Assembly: GCA_019915015.1 (NCBI GenBank)
Contig: JAHBBC010000007.1
Coordinates: 1,240,001 to 1,304,000, forward strand
Direction of reading: 5' to 3'
Length of the DNA stretch: 64,000 nt
Source: Auriscalpium vulgare
Lineage: Eukaryota > Basidiomycota > Agaricomycetes > Russulales > Auriscalpiaceae
Shown: positions 24,110-37,054 of the stretch, piece by piece
Layout: each line of letters opens with the position of its first letter
Numbering within the stretch: the first letter of the stretch is position 1
Notes under the pieces: generated by a model
What the model was told of the DNA's origin: nothing
Database searches by the model: none
The model's input: the letters and a program-made list of their open reading frames with translations, nothing else
Program-made: the position numbers and the translations under genes

Positions 24110-24387
24110 TTACGCGCTGTGCATCCGCTTTGATTGCCTTGTTGGCTCCCTATTTTCTCTGTCGTAACCTTATTTCTATCCGTGTTATTATATAGTATCG
24201 CGTCACTGTCAAATGGCATTCCCGAGGTCGAAGAGCCTGAGGTCATTACAACGACAGAATAAGTATTGGCTGGGTATGACTGGTAAGTTCATCCCCAACA
24301 TATGTAGAGGAGAGTAAATGCGGGGTAGAACAAATGATGGTTGTGTTCAATAAATAAGTATGAGGGCGTAACCAAACCCTGAATAAT

Positions 24388-25911
<1,524 letters not shown>

Positions 25912-27958
25912 GATGGGAGATATTATCGCGCTGCGAACTTGACGTGAAGAGAGGAAAGAAAGGACTGGCAAGAAGGGCCTTGAGAATGAACGTGAAGCGA
26001 AGAAGGTTGTAGCACAAGAGAGGAAACGAGGACAAGATCTTCGCGACGAGACCTCGATGATGTTATATAAAGGTCGGCTACAGACGCGTGCACATGCTCT
26101 CCGCCCGCCGTGATGATCTTTCGCCAATAGCAGTGCAGCCAGGGCGCAGAATGGACTCCGGCAGACGTTTCCATTTATGAGCAGGCAACCTACATCACCA
26201 TTTGCTGATGCCTACGACGCCACACGTAAGACATCTCTGATCTCCGCGAGATGCTTGGACCTTCGCCGCCTGTCACCGTCATCGACTTGCACGAACATCT
26301 TTGACGGACAGAACCTGCCCACGCCAACTCTACGTCCAGACAACGCGACATCGAGCACTGCAAGACATGGGGGAGGGAGACACTCCGTCAGTGGTGTTCC
26401 TCGCGGGCACGCGCCCACAGGTTCCTCCGGAGGTGTTCAACCATCAGAGGGTCATTGGATGGCCCATTGTCAGCCGCCGTTTGGCGGTATACAACACGGC
26501 TCTTTGAACTCATGGTGAGCATAATATCCACGGGAACCCTCCAGCCTGTCGCACAACGGCTTCGTGCCTTCTGATTTGCCGGCTGCTCCTCTTGAAACGG
26601 CCATTTGGACGTTGACAGCGCTCTGAATGCGTCGTTGACTCCGGCGCTCTGAATCTGGCGCGCCTAGTGCACATCTTCGCGATGATATTGGCTTGGCTGG
26701 ACAATATTGACGCTGACCGCGGTAGTCGCGCCGACCCCAGTTCTGCCTAGCACAGACTGTTGGACCTGGGAGCTTCAGAATCTGGTACTGGGCATTTCCG
26801 ATACCAGCTGTGGTTTTTCTGCCGGTAACGGTTGCGTTTATTCTCATATCACTAGTAGTCGCGGCCATCCTCAAACGCCGGCTGCTTATCCCCTTCCCAC
26901 CACTCAACATCCAATGGGCACGCCGGCGGGCGGCGCCCAATTTGCACCCAAACGCGGCATTTACCTTGCGCCGGTTGACAAGTCGTATAGTAGGCTGTAC
27001 TACTACTGGGTGAGCCCGCATTGCACCCAGTAAGTAATATTAATATTGAATAAGGATGTCCGAGTCGGTGTGCGGGTGACTCAGAGCCTGTGCCAGGCCG
27101 AAGGGGCCGGAATACAACCAGCTTTCGACAGGTTGTTTCCACAAGTCCCCCTTCTCGAGGATTGGCCAACGCTGTTTTGCTATCCACGGGAGGAATACGG
27201 GTTGCACGGCGACATCACACATTCGGCCTTCAGAGTGGTCATTCCAATCGGTAGTATGTAGAGAACATGCATCTTCTCTGTATGGAATGCGTCAGCATTG
27301 ACGTTGTGGCGTGCCATTAGACGGGGTAGCGATCCTGAAAGGCTGGACCGCGAACCTGAGTAAGACTGAGACCACAACAGTGCACTTGTCACCGTGCCGC
27401 CCTGTCGCTGTAGTCATTGACGGTCGGCACCCCTGGATATAGCTGAGACACTCCCATCAGACCGAGCTTTTGAAACAAATTGTATTTCCGCCGGGCGTAC
27501 AATCCGCGTGCAGATGTGGCAAGTCTTGGCTGAGGCCCCAGGCCTCGCATCACGGTGGACAGTGGACTGTGCTCACGACAAAAACCTTCATCGCCTCGCC
27601 GAGCGCGTCCGAGCGAGGCGATGTTGTGCACAGGAAGATCGATTGCCAGTGAGTCCAGCAATCAGCACGCGCGCCGGTGCTCTGGGTCCTTCTGGGTCGC
27701 GGGCACAGGTTTCAACTCGGCGGTCTCGGTCAGACTTAACTCTCCCTGCGCCGGCGCACAAAAGGCGCGTTCAGCCAGCCACACGGTAGCACGCCGAGTC
27801 GGACTCATGGCAATCTCGGAGTCGCAGACTTCATACCGCCCTTTTATATAAAGGATCGACAGAATGTCTCTGTCGACATCTTCTCATTCGGTTTTCCTTC
27901 CCTTCTCACTTCCGCCTTCCCCCTCCCCCAGGCTCCTCCGTTCCTGTCCCTCATTTTA
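25912..27958. other. Gene-poor 2 kb stretch
   Basis: Open frames on both strands (for example minus 27021-26470 and plus 26707-27033) show no family motif, no consistent splicing and poor coding character. It may hold a decayed gene or transposon remnant. The left part is the MAP kinase promoter, with a TATA-like word near 26063-26071. The right end is the cupredoxin gene promoter. Confidence 0.45.
27845..27852 (+). promoter_or_regulatory. TATA box of the cupredoxin gene
   Basis: TATATAAA about 110 bp upstream of ATG 27959, followed by a pyrimidine-rich leader (27880-27955), as in strongly expressed fungal secreted-protein genes. Confidence 0.6.
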
Positions 27959-29965
27959 ATGTTCTCTTTCTCTGCTGCGGTTCTCGGCCTTTCTCTACTC
28001 GCATCTGCTGGCGCCCAAGCAACGATCGATGTCACTGTCGGCGGCCCCAATGGCGAGACTTTCTACAGCCCCCCGAGCGTGGTCTGTATATTCTAGTCTC
28101 TTGGCATCTTAATCATCCTGACGAGCTCGACTAGGTGGCTTCCCCGGGCGATCATGTCATCTTCCACTTTAACCCGAAGAATCACTCGGTGACCCAGTCG
28201 TCGTTCAACGACCCATGCAGTCCCTCATATGGCGGTTTCGATTCTGGATTGTAAGTGCTACTTGTCTCCATTGTGACGACAGCCTTCTTACTTGTGTGTA
28301 GCCACCCGGTCCCTATTGGAACGACATATGGCAACCCGACCTTTGAGTTCATTGTGAAAGACGTATGCCCCCCCGCTCTCCTCATGACGCCGGCCACTGA
28401 CCACATTACAGAACAACCCTGTTTGGGTGTACTGCAGACAGGCTGAGAACACAGCCGGCAGCCACTGTGGAAAGGGAATGGTCTTCGCGATAAATCCCGG
28501 CTTCCCCGGTTCCAGCAACACCTTCGCCGCCTTCCAGGCCAAGGCACTCGCGATTGGCGCGGCTCTATCTGCGTCCGCGGGTCTCTCGACCACCGCCGCT
28601 GCGACCACCGCCACTTCGACCTATACCGCATCATCCGGTAGCCCGACTATCCACGTCACTGTCGGCGGTCCTAATGGAGAGACTGTCTACAACCCCACGA
28701 ACGTGGTCAGTATCTCTTTATACACCTTCTCAGTCATCCTCACAGGTTTGGATAGGTCGCGTCCCGGGCGATCACGTTCTCTTCCACTTCAACCCGAAGA
28801 ATCACTCGGTGACCCAGTCGTCATTCAACGACCCATGCACTAACTTGTATGGCGGTTTCGATTCTGGATTGTAAGTGCAACTTGTGTACATTGTGACGAC
28901 AGCCTACTTACTTGTGTGTAGCCACCCGGTCCCTATCGGACAGACATATGGCAACCCAACCTTTGAGGTCATTGTAAAAGATGTATGCCTGCCCCTCTCT
29001 CTCACGACGCCTGTGATTGACCATATTCACACAGAACAATCCCATCTGGGTGCACTGCAGACAGGCCGAGAACACGGCCGGCAGCCACTGCGGGAAGGGG
29101 ATGGTTTTCGCGGTGAACCCTGGCTTCCCTGGTTCCAGCAACACCTTCGCCGCCTTCCAGGCCAAGGCGCTCGCGATCGGCGCTGCGCTCTCTTCGTCGG
29201 CGGGTGTTTCGGCTACTGCCAGTGCGACCACCGCCACTTCGACCTATACCGCATCATCCGGTAGCCCGACTATCCACGTCACTGTCGGCGGTCCCAATGG
29301 CGAGACTGTCTACAACCCCACGAACGTGGTCAGTGTCTCTTTATAGTCTCTTCACCTTCTCAGCCATCCTCACAAGTTTGAATAGGTGGCATCCCCGGGC
29401 GATCACGTTCTCTTCCACTTCAACCCGAAGAATCACTCGGTGACCCAGTCGTCATTCAACGACCCATGCACTAACTTGTATGGCGGTTTCGATTCTGGGT
29501 TGTAAGTGCAACTTGTGTACATTGTGACGACAGCCTACTTACTTGTGCGTAGCCACCCGGTCCCTATCGGACAGACATATGGCAACCCGACCTTTGAGGT
29601 CATTGTGAAAGATGTATGCCTGCCCCTCTCTCTCACGACGCCTGTGATTGACCATGTCCACACAGAACAACCCCATCTGGGTGCACTGCAGACAGGCCGA
29701 GAACACAGCCGGCAGCCACTGCGGGAAGGGAATGGTCTTCGCGGTGAACCCCGGCTTCCCCGGCTCCAGCAACACCTTCGCCGCCTTCCAGGCCAAGGCG
29801 CTTGCGATCGGCGCGGCTCTGTCGTCCTCCGCAGGTCTCTCTGTCACAGCGACCGCAGCATACGGTAGCGCGACGCCACAGGTCGTCACCATCACGAAGA
29901 CTGTCACCGTCGAGGCCGATGCATGGACAACAACCTATGCCCCGTACCCTTCAAAGACGGCATGA
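27959..29965 (+). CDS. Secreted protein with three tandem cupredoxin domains
   Basis: Ten exons: 27959-28081, 28135-28250, 28302-28362, 28412-28705, 28756-28870, 28922-28982, 29035-29328, 29386-29501, 29553-29613 and 29666-29965; about 513 residues. A signal peptide (MFSFSAAVLGLSLLASAGAQ) is followed by three near-identical domains joined by Ser/Thr linkers (TSTYTASSGSPTIHV). Each carries the copper-type ligand set of fungal extracellular cupredoxins: NHSVTQSSF (His), then CRQAENTAGSHCGKGM (Cys, His, Met). Each domain is cut by introns at the same three places. The C-terminus has no clear GPI signal. Exon 5 is one base short (CCC at 28763-28765, CCCC in the other two copies), so domain 2 is out of frame as printed. 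Copper binding is inferred. Confidence 0.88.
28135..29815 (+). repeat. Three-copy tandem duplication inside the cupredoxin gene
   Basis: Units start at 28135, 28756 and 29386, a period of about 621-630 bp. Exons and introns repeat together. The 51-nt intron after each GATTCTGG-T-T exon end is almost identical between copies 2 and 3 and slightly different in copy 1, so copies 2 and 3 separated last. Confidence 0.9.
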
Positions 29966-30368
29966 TAGGCAAGGACGGGGGCGGCGGAAGTTTCCATTAG
30001 GGTCAGGCATACATCATGGACTTACTAACTTTGCAATACATACTTATACTTACGGACTTGTCGTACTTGCGCGAGCGTGTACCACAGTCACACGGACTCA
30101 ACACAATCATCATACTACTGGCTGAATGTAACTTGGTGCTTTACTTTATTGATAGCAACAACACTCTGCCATGTCTGCGGCCAACATACTAGTATTGAAC
30201 CAACGCATGCGCTGCCATTGAGATTAGACACAGAGTTTCCTCAGTAAGGATCGCAAGTGAAGACAACATCTAATCATATATTGTAGGGCAGGACCCGACA
30301 GCAGGTTGCTCTGCGAGGTTGCTACCTGCGCCAATGCAGAACCACAACGCGGATGCCCAGTGAGGTGT
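29966..30368. other. Convergent intergenic region
   Basis: 3' flanks of the cupredoxin gene and of RPL22; no gene seen. Confidence 0.5.
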
Positions 30369-30924
30369 CTACTCCTCATCGTCGTCATCGGGACTCCTAA
30401 GCGGTGTCAACGTTAGTTGTGATCCCGAGCAAGTGGTTAAGGGCAGCGTACTCGATGTTGTAGAAGCGAAGCTGGTAAACATCCTTGCTCGCCGCCACGA
30501 CGCGAAGGTAATCGCGGAGGGTGTTCTTCTTGAGGAACTTTTTGGTGAGATACTTCAGGTAGCGCTTGGAGAAGGGGATGCTCGACGTCACAGTGATGGA
30601 CTTGTCGCCTGCCGGGGGACATCAGACAAGCTCAAAACGGTGGAGGACAAGTGCGTACCATCGCGCTGAATCTTGATAGAGTCTCCAAGCTGGCCAGCCT
30701 TGCCATCGACCTTGATACGATCGTGGAGGAACTTCTCGAAAGCCGCCCCGTCAAAGAGACCGTCTCCCGCAGGGCGCGAGTAGTCGACGACGAATTTGTG
30801 CTTGGCGGCGGTGGTCTTAGCGGAGGTGGTCTTGGCCTAGACGAGCAGAGAACAGGGAAAGAAAGGAAACCCGGCATGAGCCTACTGAGAAGGGACTCAG
30901 CAAAGCGTGGCCGGGACTGACCAT
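30369..30924 (-). CDS. RPL22: 60S ribosomal protein L22 (eL22)
   Basis: Exons 30924-30922 (the ATG alone), 30836-30659, 30608-30452 and 30396-30369 give 121 residues, normal for the family. Family sequence is clear: [52 protein letters not shown] and [10 protein letters not shown]. The last exon, 28 nt after a 55-nt intron containing a CTAAC branch-like site, supplies the acidic tail SPDDDDEE. Reading straight through instead gives an atypical NVDTA ending. Non-essential rRNA-binding protein of the large subunit. Confidence 0.93.
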
Positions 30925-31112
30925 GTCGACGACGGGGGTTCTTGAGGAGTCGGTGCTAAGTGTGTTGACGGCCGACAATTTTGGTTTTGTCGACTGTACA
31001 GTTGCACCGGACGATGCCGAGAGCGAGAGCGGCAGGAGATTCCCACGGTGGGAGGCCCGAAACGGCGGTGGTTTGCGGCGGCGGCCCGTCACTCTGCGCA
31101 GAGATTTCTGCC
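30925..31112. promoter_or_regulatory. Divergent promoter, RPL22 and CBF5
   Basis: Only 188 bp separate the start codons of a ribosomal protein gene and a ribosome-biogenesis gene transcribed away from each other, so coordinated control is plausible. Confidence 0.55.
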
Positions 31113-32905
31113 ATGGCGTCCTCTGCAGCCCAGGCCAAAATCGCCTCCATTCAGTTGGAAGGCGAATACTCTATCAAGTCAGAGACAACCACCCCCGTCC
31201 TCGACACCTCCGAGTGGCCCCTGCTCCTCAAAAATTATGACAAGTTGCTCGTGCGCTCAAGTCATTTCACCCCCATCCCCTCGGCTGCAGTCCGCTCAAG
31301 CGTGACATTGCGACATACATCAAGTACGTCTTGCTTCGTTCCACAGATCACCAGCTCACCTCTTTCCACGCGCAGGTCGGGCGTCATCAACTTGGACAAG
31401 CCGTCCAACCCATCCTCCCACGAAGTCGTCGCCTGGTTGCGCCGAATTCTGCGCTGTGAGAAAACCGGCCACAGCGGCACTCTAGACCCAAAAGTCACAG
31501 GATGTCTCATGTGTGCATTGATCGCGCGACGCGCTTGGTCAAGTCTCAGCAGGGCGCCGGTCAGTTCGTTCGTGCACTTTCTTCGCGGTCACAGTTGACG
31601 TTTGCACAGGTAAGGAATACGTCTGTGTCCTCCGTCTCCACTCTTCCATTCCCAACCCCACCGCCCTTCCTCGGGCCCTGGAGACACTCACTGGTGCGCT
31701 CTTCCAACGACCACCTCTCATCTCTGCCGTGAAGCGGCAGCTTCGTATCCGCACCATTCACGAGTCCAAGCTCCTGGAGGTGGATGAAAAACGCAACCTT
31801 GCTGTTTTCTGGGTGTCATGTGAAGCCGGGACCTACATCCGGACCCTTTGCGTGCACTTGGGGCTTATTCTTGGCGTCGGCGGACACATGCAAGAACTCA
31901 GGCGCGTCCGGAGTGGTGCTTTGTCAGAAAATGACGATGTTGTGACTATGCACGACGTTCTGGATGCGCAGTGGACATATGACAACACGCGAGACGGTAG
32001 GCAACCGTCGCTTTGGCCTCAATAGTCAAGTAAGCTCATTTGTGTTGCAGAATCGTACCTGCGTCGCGTCATACGGCCGCTGGAGTGCCTCCTTATTGGC
32101 TACAAACGCATTGTTGTCAAAGACAGCGCGGTGAATGCTGTCTGCTACGGTGCCAAGCTCATGATTCCTGGTCTCCTTCGCTACGAGGCCGACATCTCTG
32201 TCCACGAGGAGGTCGTACTTATGACTACGAAGGGTGAGGCTATTGCGCTGGCTATTGCCCTCATGTCGACGGTCGAGCTGGCGACTTGCGACCACGGCGT
32301 CGTCGCAAAAGTGAAGCGGTGTATCATGGAAAGGGATACTTACCCCCGCCGATGGGGTCTTGGCCCAAAGGCGATGGAAAAGAAGAAAATGGTCAAGGAT
32401 GGCAAACTCGGGAAGCATGGCGAGAAGCTTGAGGGGGTTACACCGGCGGAGTGGAGCAAAGACTACGTCGATTATACGCGCGAGGTGCGCCCGATTTTTT
32501 CCCACTGCATGGCGTCTGACCATGTTTCGGTGGCAGGTCGCATCTGGGTCTTCTGGAGCGAGCGTCGCGGCCGTGACCGTCGCAACGTCTGACACGACTC
32601 TGCCCAAGGCCGAGCCCATTGCGCCTCACGTGAGTCCTTCGAAGGAACCGAAGGAGAAGAAGCGTAAGCGCAAGTCTGAGGTTCCTGAGGATGGTGACGT
32701 TTCCATGGCGGTGACTGAGGCTGAGGACGATGGGGAGGAAAAGAAACGACGGAAGAAGGAGAAGAAAGACAAAAAGGAGAAAAAGGAGAAAAAGGAGGAG
32801 GCGGAGGCGGAGGTAGAGGAGGTAGAGGATGAGGACGCCAAGCGAGAACGAAAGAGATTGAAGAAAGAGAAAAAGGCGCGGGAGTCGTTAGGCGCAGAAT
32901 CTTGA
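31113..32905 (+). CDS. CBF5: Cbf5/dyskerin, H/ACA snoRNP pseudouridine synthase
   Basis: Exons 31113-31323, 31376-31559, 31610-31996, 32051-32484 and 32537-32905; about 528 residues. Order: dyskerin N-terminal region ([20 protein letters not shown]), TruB catalytic domain with the active-site Asp in [29 protein letters not shown] domain ([20 protein letters not shown]), and a Lys/Glu-rich [12 protein letters not shown] tail normal for fungal Cbf5. It makes pseudouridine in rRNA guided by H/ACA snoRNAs, in the nucleolus. Two bases are missing: GG at 31283-31284 (expected SGCSPLKRD after FTPIP), and one at about 31509-31511 (expected [12 protein letters not shown]). Intron phases confirm both, one in exon 1 and one in exon 2. 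Confidence 0.93.
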
Positions 32906-33465
32906 CGAGATGCACATGGCCATAATTCCTCCATCTATCTTGTATCTGCACTAATGTTATATTCTCTTGTCGACGTTCTTGTTATGTGTTGTCTTCGACT
33001 GCTGACCGATCGCATTTCAACTAACTAGATACATGACAAATCAGATACAATGTACAGTAAACCTCGGTGGAGGCCACTATCTTGTGTGCCAAAAAAATGA
33101 TTGAGCGCCAAACCTCGCTGGGACTACGGACATACAAACGGATATGTTTAAATTCACGATGCAGAGTAGACAGACCCCTTCTCACTCGTCTGCGGGGAGA
33201 TTGGAGTCTCCTGAACCTCCCAACTGCGCCTGCCGGCACGAGGGAGAAAAGAGAGGTCGCTGGCGTAGCTGCTGAAGCTCTTTCGTTGACGCGCGTTCCT
33301 CGCGTGTTGGCGGCGGTCGCCAGGAAAGTCGTCATTATCCGGACGAAGGCGAGGATCCCATAGTAACGGGTCTCGCAAGAGGGCTTCCTGCTCATGCCGC
33401 TGGACGACCCTTCCGGAGCTATGGATGGCAAGCACGGATATGATTGCCCCTGCAGCAGAAATTCA
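32906..33465. other. Convergent intergenic region
   Basis: 3' flanks of CBF5 and of the minus-strand membrane protein gene; no gene seen. Confidence 0.5.
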
Positions 33466-35182
33466 TCAATTTCGACGGCAGGTTGCGAAATAAACGAATA
33501 ACCCACAATTTAGACCAAACCAACCCGGTGCCTTCAACAGAATTTCGTGACTCATGCCAACAACAGCGAAGATGGCGGAAATTACGCAGATGGCAGTGAC
33601 AAGAGTAGTATAGCACAACTAACGGCAGATACATTAGATTTCGAACGGAAACCGCAAGCCGACGTACCTCGTCCCTCATGACCTCGCGAAACAGCAGCAT
33701 GCGAGGCTTCAGCCCCTGCAAGAGCCCATTAGGAGGCGCAGCTGGTAAAGGCGATATGACCTGTCTGCCCTCCTCCTTGACCTGGGAGCCGAAAAACGGC
33801 ACAGCTTTTCTGAGCCGTCGGCCCTGGGCGGCATGCGGAATCGGAGTGCGTCCAGTAAGTGGGGCTCTCGGGACAGTGGGGGACGTGGCCCAGAAGGTCG
33901 TGATCGTGGAGAATACGGTGCTTCGTCTGTGGTCCCCGACCACGAGACTTTTCCTATGGTCCACCTCCTGTTCGTGCGGAAGATGGCTGATCTCGCCATC
34001 TGGCGGAGCTGCGGAAGCTCGGGGAGTGTAATCCCACCAACCCCGATTCGCGGCAGGTGTCGGTCGAGGAACAACCTGAACCTGTTCATCTTTATCACCG
34101 TCCAGTGAAATGCGATATGTCAGCCGGCCCTGGGCGGCTAGGAACCTTGACGACGTCCACACGGCGCGTATGACTACATTTATGTTCTTTTAGCGCTGTT
34201 ACTTTGCCACAGAATAGAAATACCAACAGCAGCAGCATATGAAGAATGCCTCCACGAAGATCAAGATCATGATAACTGACAGGAAGTCAGATGACCCAGG
34301 TACTGCACTGCAATTTCCAGCTGCATCGAAACGCATGAGACAAGAAGGCCGTTTGTAGAAGGAAGTCGACTCACCCGGCGTCCGGTATGAACCCGTCATT
34401 CTCACAAGGTCAATGGAGACTACAGCCACGCTTCCGAGCTGTAAGAGTACCAATGTCACCAGCACGATGCGTGATTGGCTTAGGCAGCGGTAAGCTTTGA
34501 TCCCGAAGATCCCTGTGAGCTATGTACGGCATATGAGCTATGTGGGCTGAGTAGCAGCCAAGCTGAAACTCACGAGCAACCATGTAGACAGCGCCGTTGA
34601 AGATATGACCAGCCTGTTAACACTGTACAATGGCTCAGACGAGGTGACAAGACGGACGGCAATCACTCACGTTGTGCAGTTCACAGCTGTGTTGAAGAAT
34701 GCGTAGAGCAGTGATATCCAGGGTGTAGGTGCAATGGCTTGGCTGGCGAACAGGATGTAGAATATCTCCTTCCTCTTCACCTTGACTCGGTGAATATAGC
34801 CGAAGGAGACGATGATATTCCTGCTCGCGAGAAGTAGGTAGGCGCCTATCATGAGCAGTGAAGCTCTTGCCAGTTGGAGGTCTTCATTCATTGGAGGTGC
34901 GAGGAGCGATCCATCAGGAAGCGCTACAAAAGTGGGTCGGAAATCATGGATCGGAGTGTCATAGAAGGCATGATAGTTGAAGATGGTGAGGGAGGTTCTC
35001 AACTCGATAACGACGATGTCCGGGTCTGGGGGAGCAGTTGGAACAGACGGGGCGCTGGGAGAGACAGAATTGGAAGGCGCCAGAGAAGCGACCAATGCTT
35101 CAAGTGAAGAATGAATGACAGAGGTCGGCTCGAAAAGAACGGGGTGCGAGGTTGGCGTTGGAAGGGTGGAAGAAGATGTCAT
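33466..35182 (-). CDS. Multi-pass membrane protein, unknown function
   Basis: Exons 35182-34671, 34613-34574, 34521-34375, then from 34320 down, with a last part ending 33668 and a final exon 33618-33466. The N-terminus is lumenal or extracellular in character (MTSSSTLPTPTSHPVLFEPT). Hydrophobic helices follow (LLMIGAYLLLA, RIVLVTLVLLQLGSVAVVS, VIMILIFVEAFFICCCC), then a Pro/Ser/Arg-rich cytosolic region, and two more helices in the last exon (LVTAICVISAIFAVVG, WFGLNCGLFVYFA). The junction around 34120-34200 could not be resolved: frames do not meet with a normal intron, so a further base error is possible there. The domain arrangement resembles other basidiomycete orphan membrane proteins; no function is claimed. 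Confidence 0.65.
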
Positions 35183-35736
35183 TGCAGCCGGTACCAAAGC
35201 CAGGGGAGAACGTCCCGCGACCTCAAGAAAGAGGAGCTGACTTGCAGACAGGTACGCTCCTCGCCAGGAGGGCGAAAGCGAGGAAGGCAGAAAAATGAAA
35301 GAGGGATGGAGGGAGAAGGAGAGTAAAGAGCTGATGAGCAAAGAGGGACTCAGAAGTCCTGGCGGCTCCCACCCCCTCCGAGTGGGCCAGAGCATGGACT
35401 TGGCAATAGTCTGTGAGCCGGCATAGCGTTCACACCACTGAGTAATGGTCGCCAGGGGACACAGGTAGAGTTCGCGCGTTCGAAATCTAGCTCTGGGCAT
35501 TAAGAACCTTATAGTCAGATGTCAAGAAGGAAGCCGTTCCGCCGACGGCCGGTTGCCAATGACATAATTATAACTCACCCGTCGGTCGGGTGCCCCGCAG
35601 GTCATCTTAAGTGCTTTTCTCGGGTGCAGCGACCTACTCAAACCAAAGCGGTCCAATCAAGTAGATAGTAATATCAACCATAGAAATATCCAAAGTAAAA
35701 AGATCGACGAAGACTGGTGCACCGAAAGCGCTGCGT
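35183..35736. other. Intergenic between two minus-strand genes
   Basis: Open frame continues upstream of the chosen start to 35500 but is not secretory or conserved-looking. Otherwise promoter and 3' flank. Confidence 0.45.
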
Positions 35737-36876
35737 TCACAGGAAGTAGCCCCGAATTACCGACAGCTGTCGGCAACAATGTCGACGTAACGACAGAAGT
35801 AACGCTTCGGACACGGGAGCAACATCAGTTTCTCGTTTCATTGACGTTGAGGAGTCAGCGAGGACATACACAGTTGTGAACCCGGTGGTCTGGCCTTGCG
35901 CAGTAGTGGTGACGGTATCAACAGTAACGAGGAGCAGCGTTACTGTGCCAGGCGGTGGAGTAGCAGTAGGAAAGGGAAGAGGAACACCTGAGGGGCCGAT
36001 CGTCAGAGTGATGACTTGTGTTGCATTGGGCGTGGACAATGGTGATGGAACAGTTACAGGAATGGAGCCAGAGACTGGTATCGTGCCAGAATGACTGGAC
36101 GTGTCTAGGGGTGTGGCGGTGGCGTTGAGGAAAGGCTGTTGCGCAGGGGGAGAGTCGGGTTGAGGAAGTGACTGCAAGGCGTTGACCCCATCGGTGCACG
36201 GCCCGTTGAAATTGGTATTTTCGATAGATATGGGGATCGGCGTGATGGAGAAGAAATCATCATTGTTGATATGAGAAGTTTCATACACGGTAAACTGCGG
36301 CAGGGAGGGCATGAGAACATGGGCCTCCAAGCGATGTTGCTGATACGCACGTTGTATGCTCCAGCAGCCACACAGTTTGGCAAAGCAAAATCGAGATGCT
36401 TGACTGTGCTCCCCGGCTCTTGCGTCAGAAGACCGGTTCCATTGGATATCGTGAGATTGAGTTTGGCTTGCGTAGAGATGAGGTATAGCTCGAGCAAGTC
36501 GAAACCGGTGGCAAGACCGGCGCCTGGAGTAGCTGCGGCTTGAGGAAGTTTTCCATTGCCCGAGATCTGCAACGACGGTGAGTATGGGAAGTAGGCAACC
36601 GGACTGTGTACGGACGTCGAGGGCTATTGGGATGTCGCTCCCAGCGTGGAAGGTACTAAAAGCAGCGTGAGGATCCTCATGTCGACGGCCCCGAGGGCTG
36701 GAAACGCACCTCTGTGGTGCGGGAGCATCCACGATAGCCAGAGCATTGGTGAAGACCTGGCCATTGACAAGGTACTGCGCAGCGGCCGGGGGGAGGGCGA
36801 GGAGGACGGTAAAAAGGAGGGTGAGGACGTGTAGTCCGATGGACCTGGCGGTGAGATGTGCCAGCACCTTCGCCAT
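35737..36876 (-). CDS. Secreted Ser/Thr-rich protein, unknown function
   Basis: Exons 36876-36710, 36655-36616, 36566-36351 and 36294-35737 give 326 residues. A signal peptide (LLFTVLLALPPAAAQ) is followed by a compact domain of about 170 residues (QYLVNGQVFTNALAIVDAPA, FHAGSDIPIALDISGNGKL, ATGFDLLELYLIS, GSTVKHLDFALPNCVAAG, FTVYETSHIN) with two Cys. A Thr/Pro/Ser-rich, probably O-glycosylated stalk follows. It looks like an extracellular or wall-attached protein, but the last residues (LSVIRGYFL) are a poor GPI signal, so the 3' end may be off. It fires divergently from cyclin H, 178 bp away. Confidence 0.75.
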   Translation of the reverse strand: MAKVLAHLTARSIGLHVLTLLFTVLLALPPAAAQYLVNGQVFTNALAIVDAPAPQRCVSSPRGRRHEDPHAAFSTFHAGSDIPIALDVRTQSGCLLPILTVVADLGQWKTSSSRSYSRRRSCHRFRLARAIPHLYASQTQSHDIQWNRSSDARAGEHSQASRFCFAKLCGCWSIQRAYQQHRLEAHVLMPSLPQFTVYETSHINNDDFFSITPIPISIENTNFNGPCTDGVNALQSLPQPDSPPAQQPFLNATATPLDTSSHSGTIPVSGSIPVTVPSPLSTPNATQVITLTIGPSGVPLPFPTATPPPGTVTLLLVTVDTVTTTAQGQTTGFTTVYVLADSSTSMKRETDVAPVSEALLLSLRRHCCRQLSVIRGYFL

Positions 36877-37054
36877 CAATTGTAGAGTGCTCGAGTAGGA
36901 CGAGCAAATGGACCGAGATTGAGAGCGGGAAGAGCAGGAAATTTCCCCCGCCGCGGACTATTTACTCAGTTACTGCGCTGCAGGGCCCAGCTGCAGGGCC
37001 GTCGCAACAATCAAACTTCACAGCTTCGGTGCGTGCACGTGATCGCTGTTGCTC

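Noticed and set aside
26470..27021. Minus-strand open frame of 183 residues
   Set aside because: Low-complexity Arg-rich translation, no start context, motif or splice support.
30397..30451. Stop codon giving RPL22 an NVDTA end
   Set aside because: Lies in an intron; the spliced acidic tail matches the family.
32740..32830. AAG/GAG-rich tract resembling a microsatellite
   Set aside because: It encodes the Lys/Glu tail typical of Cbf5, so it is coding sequence and not an independent repeat.
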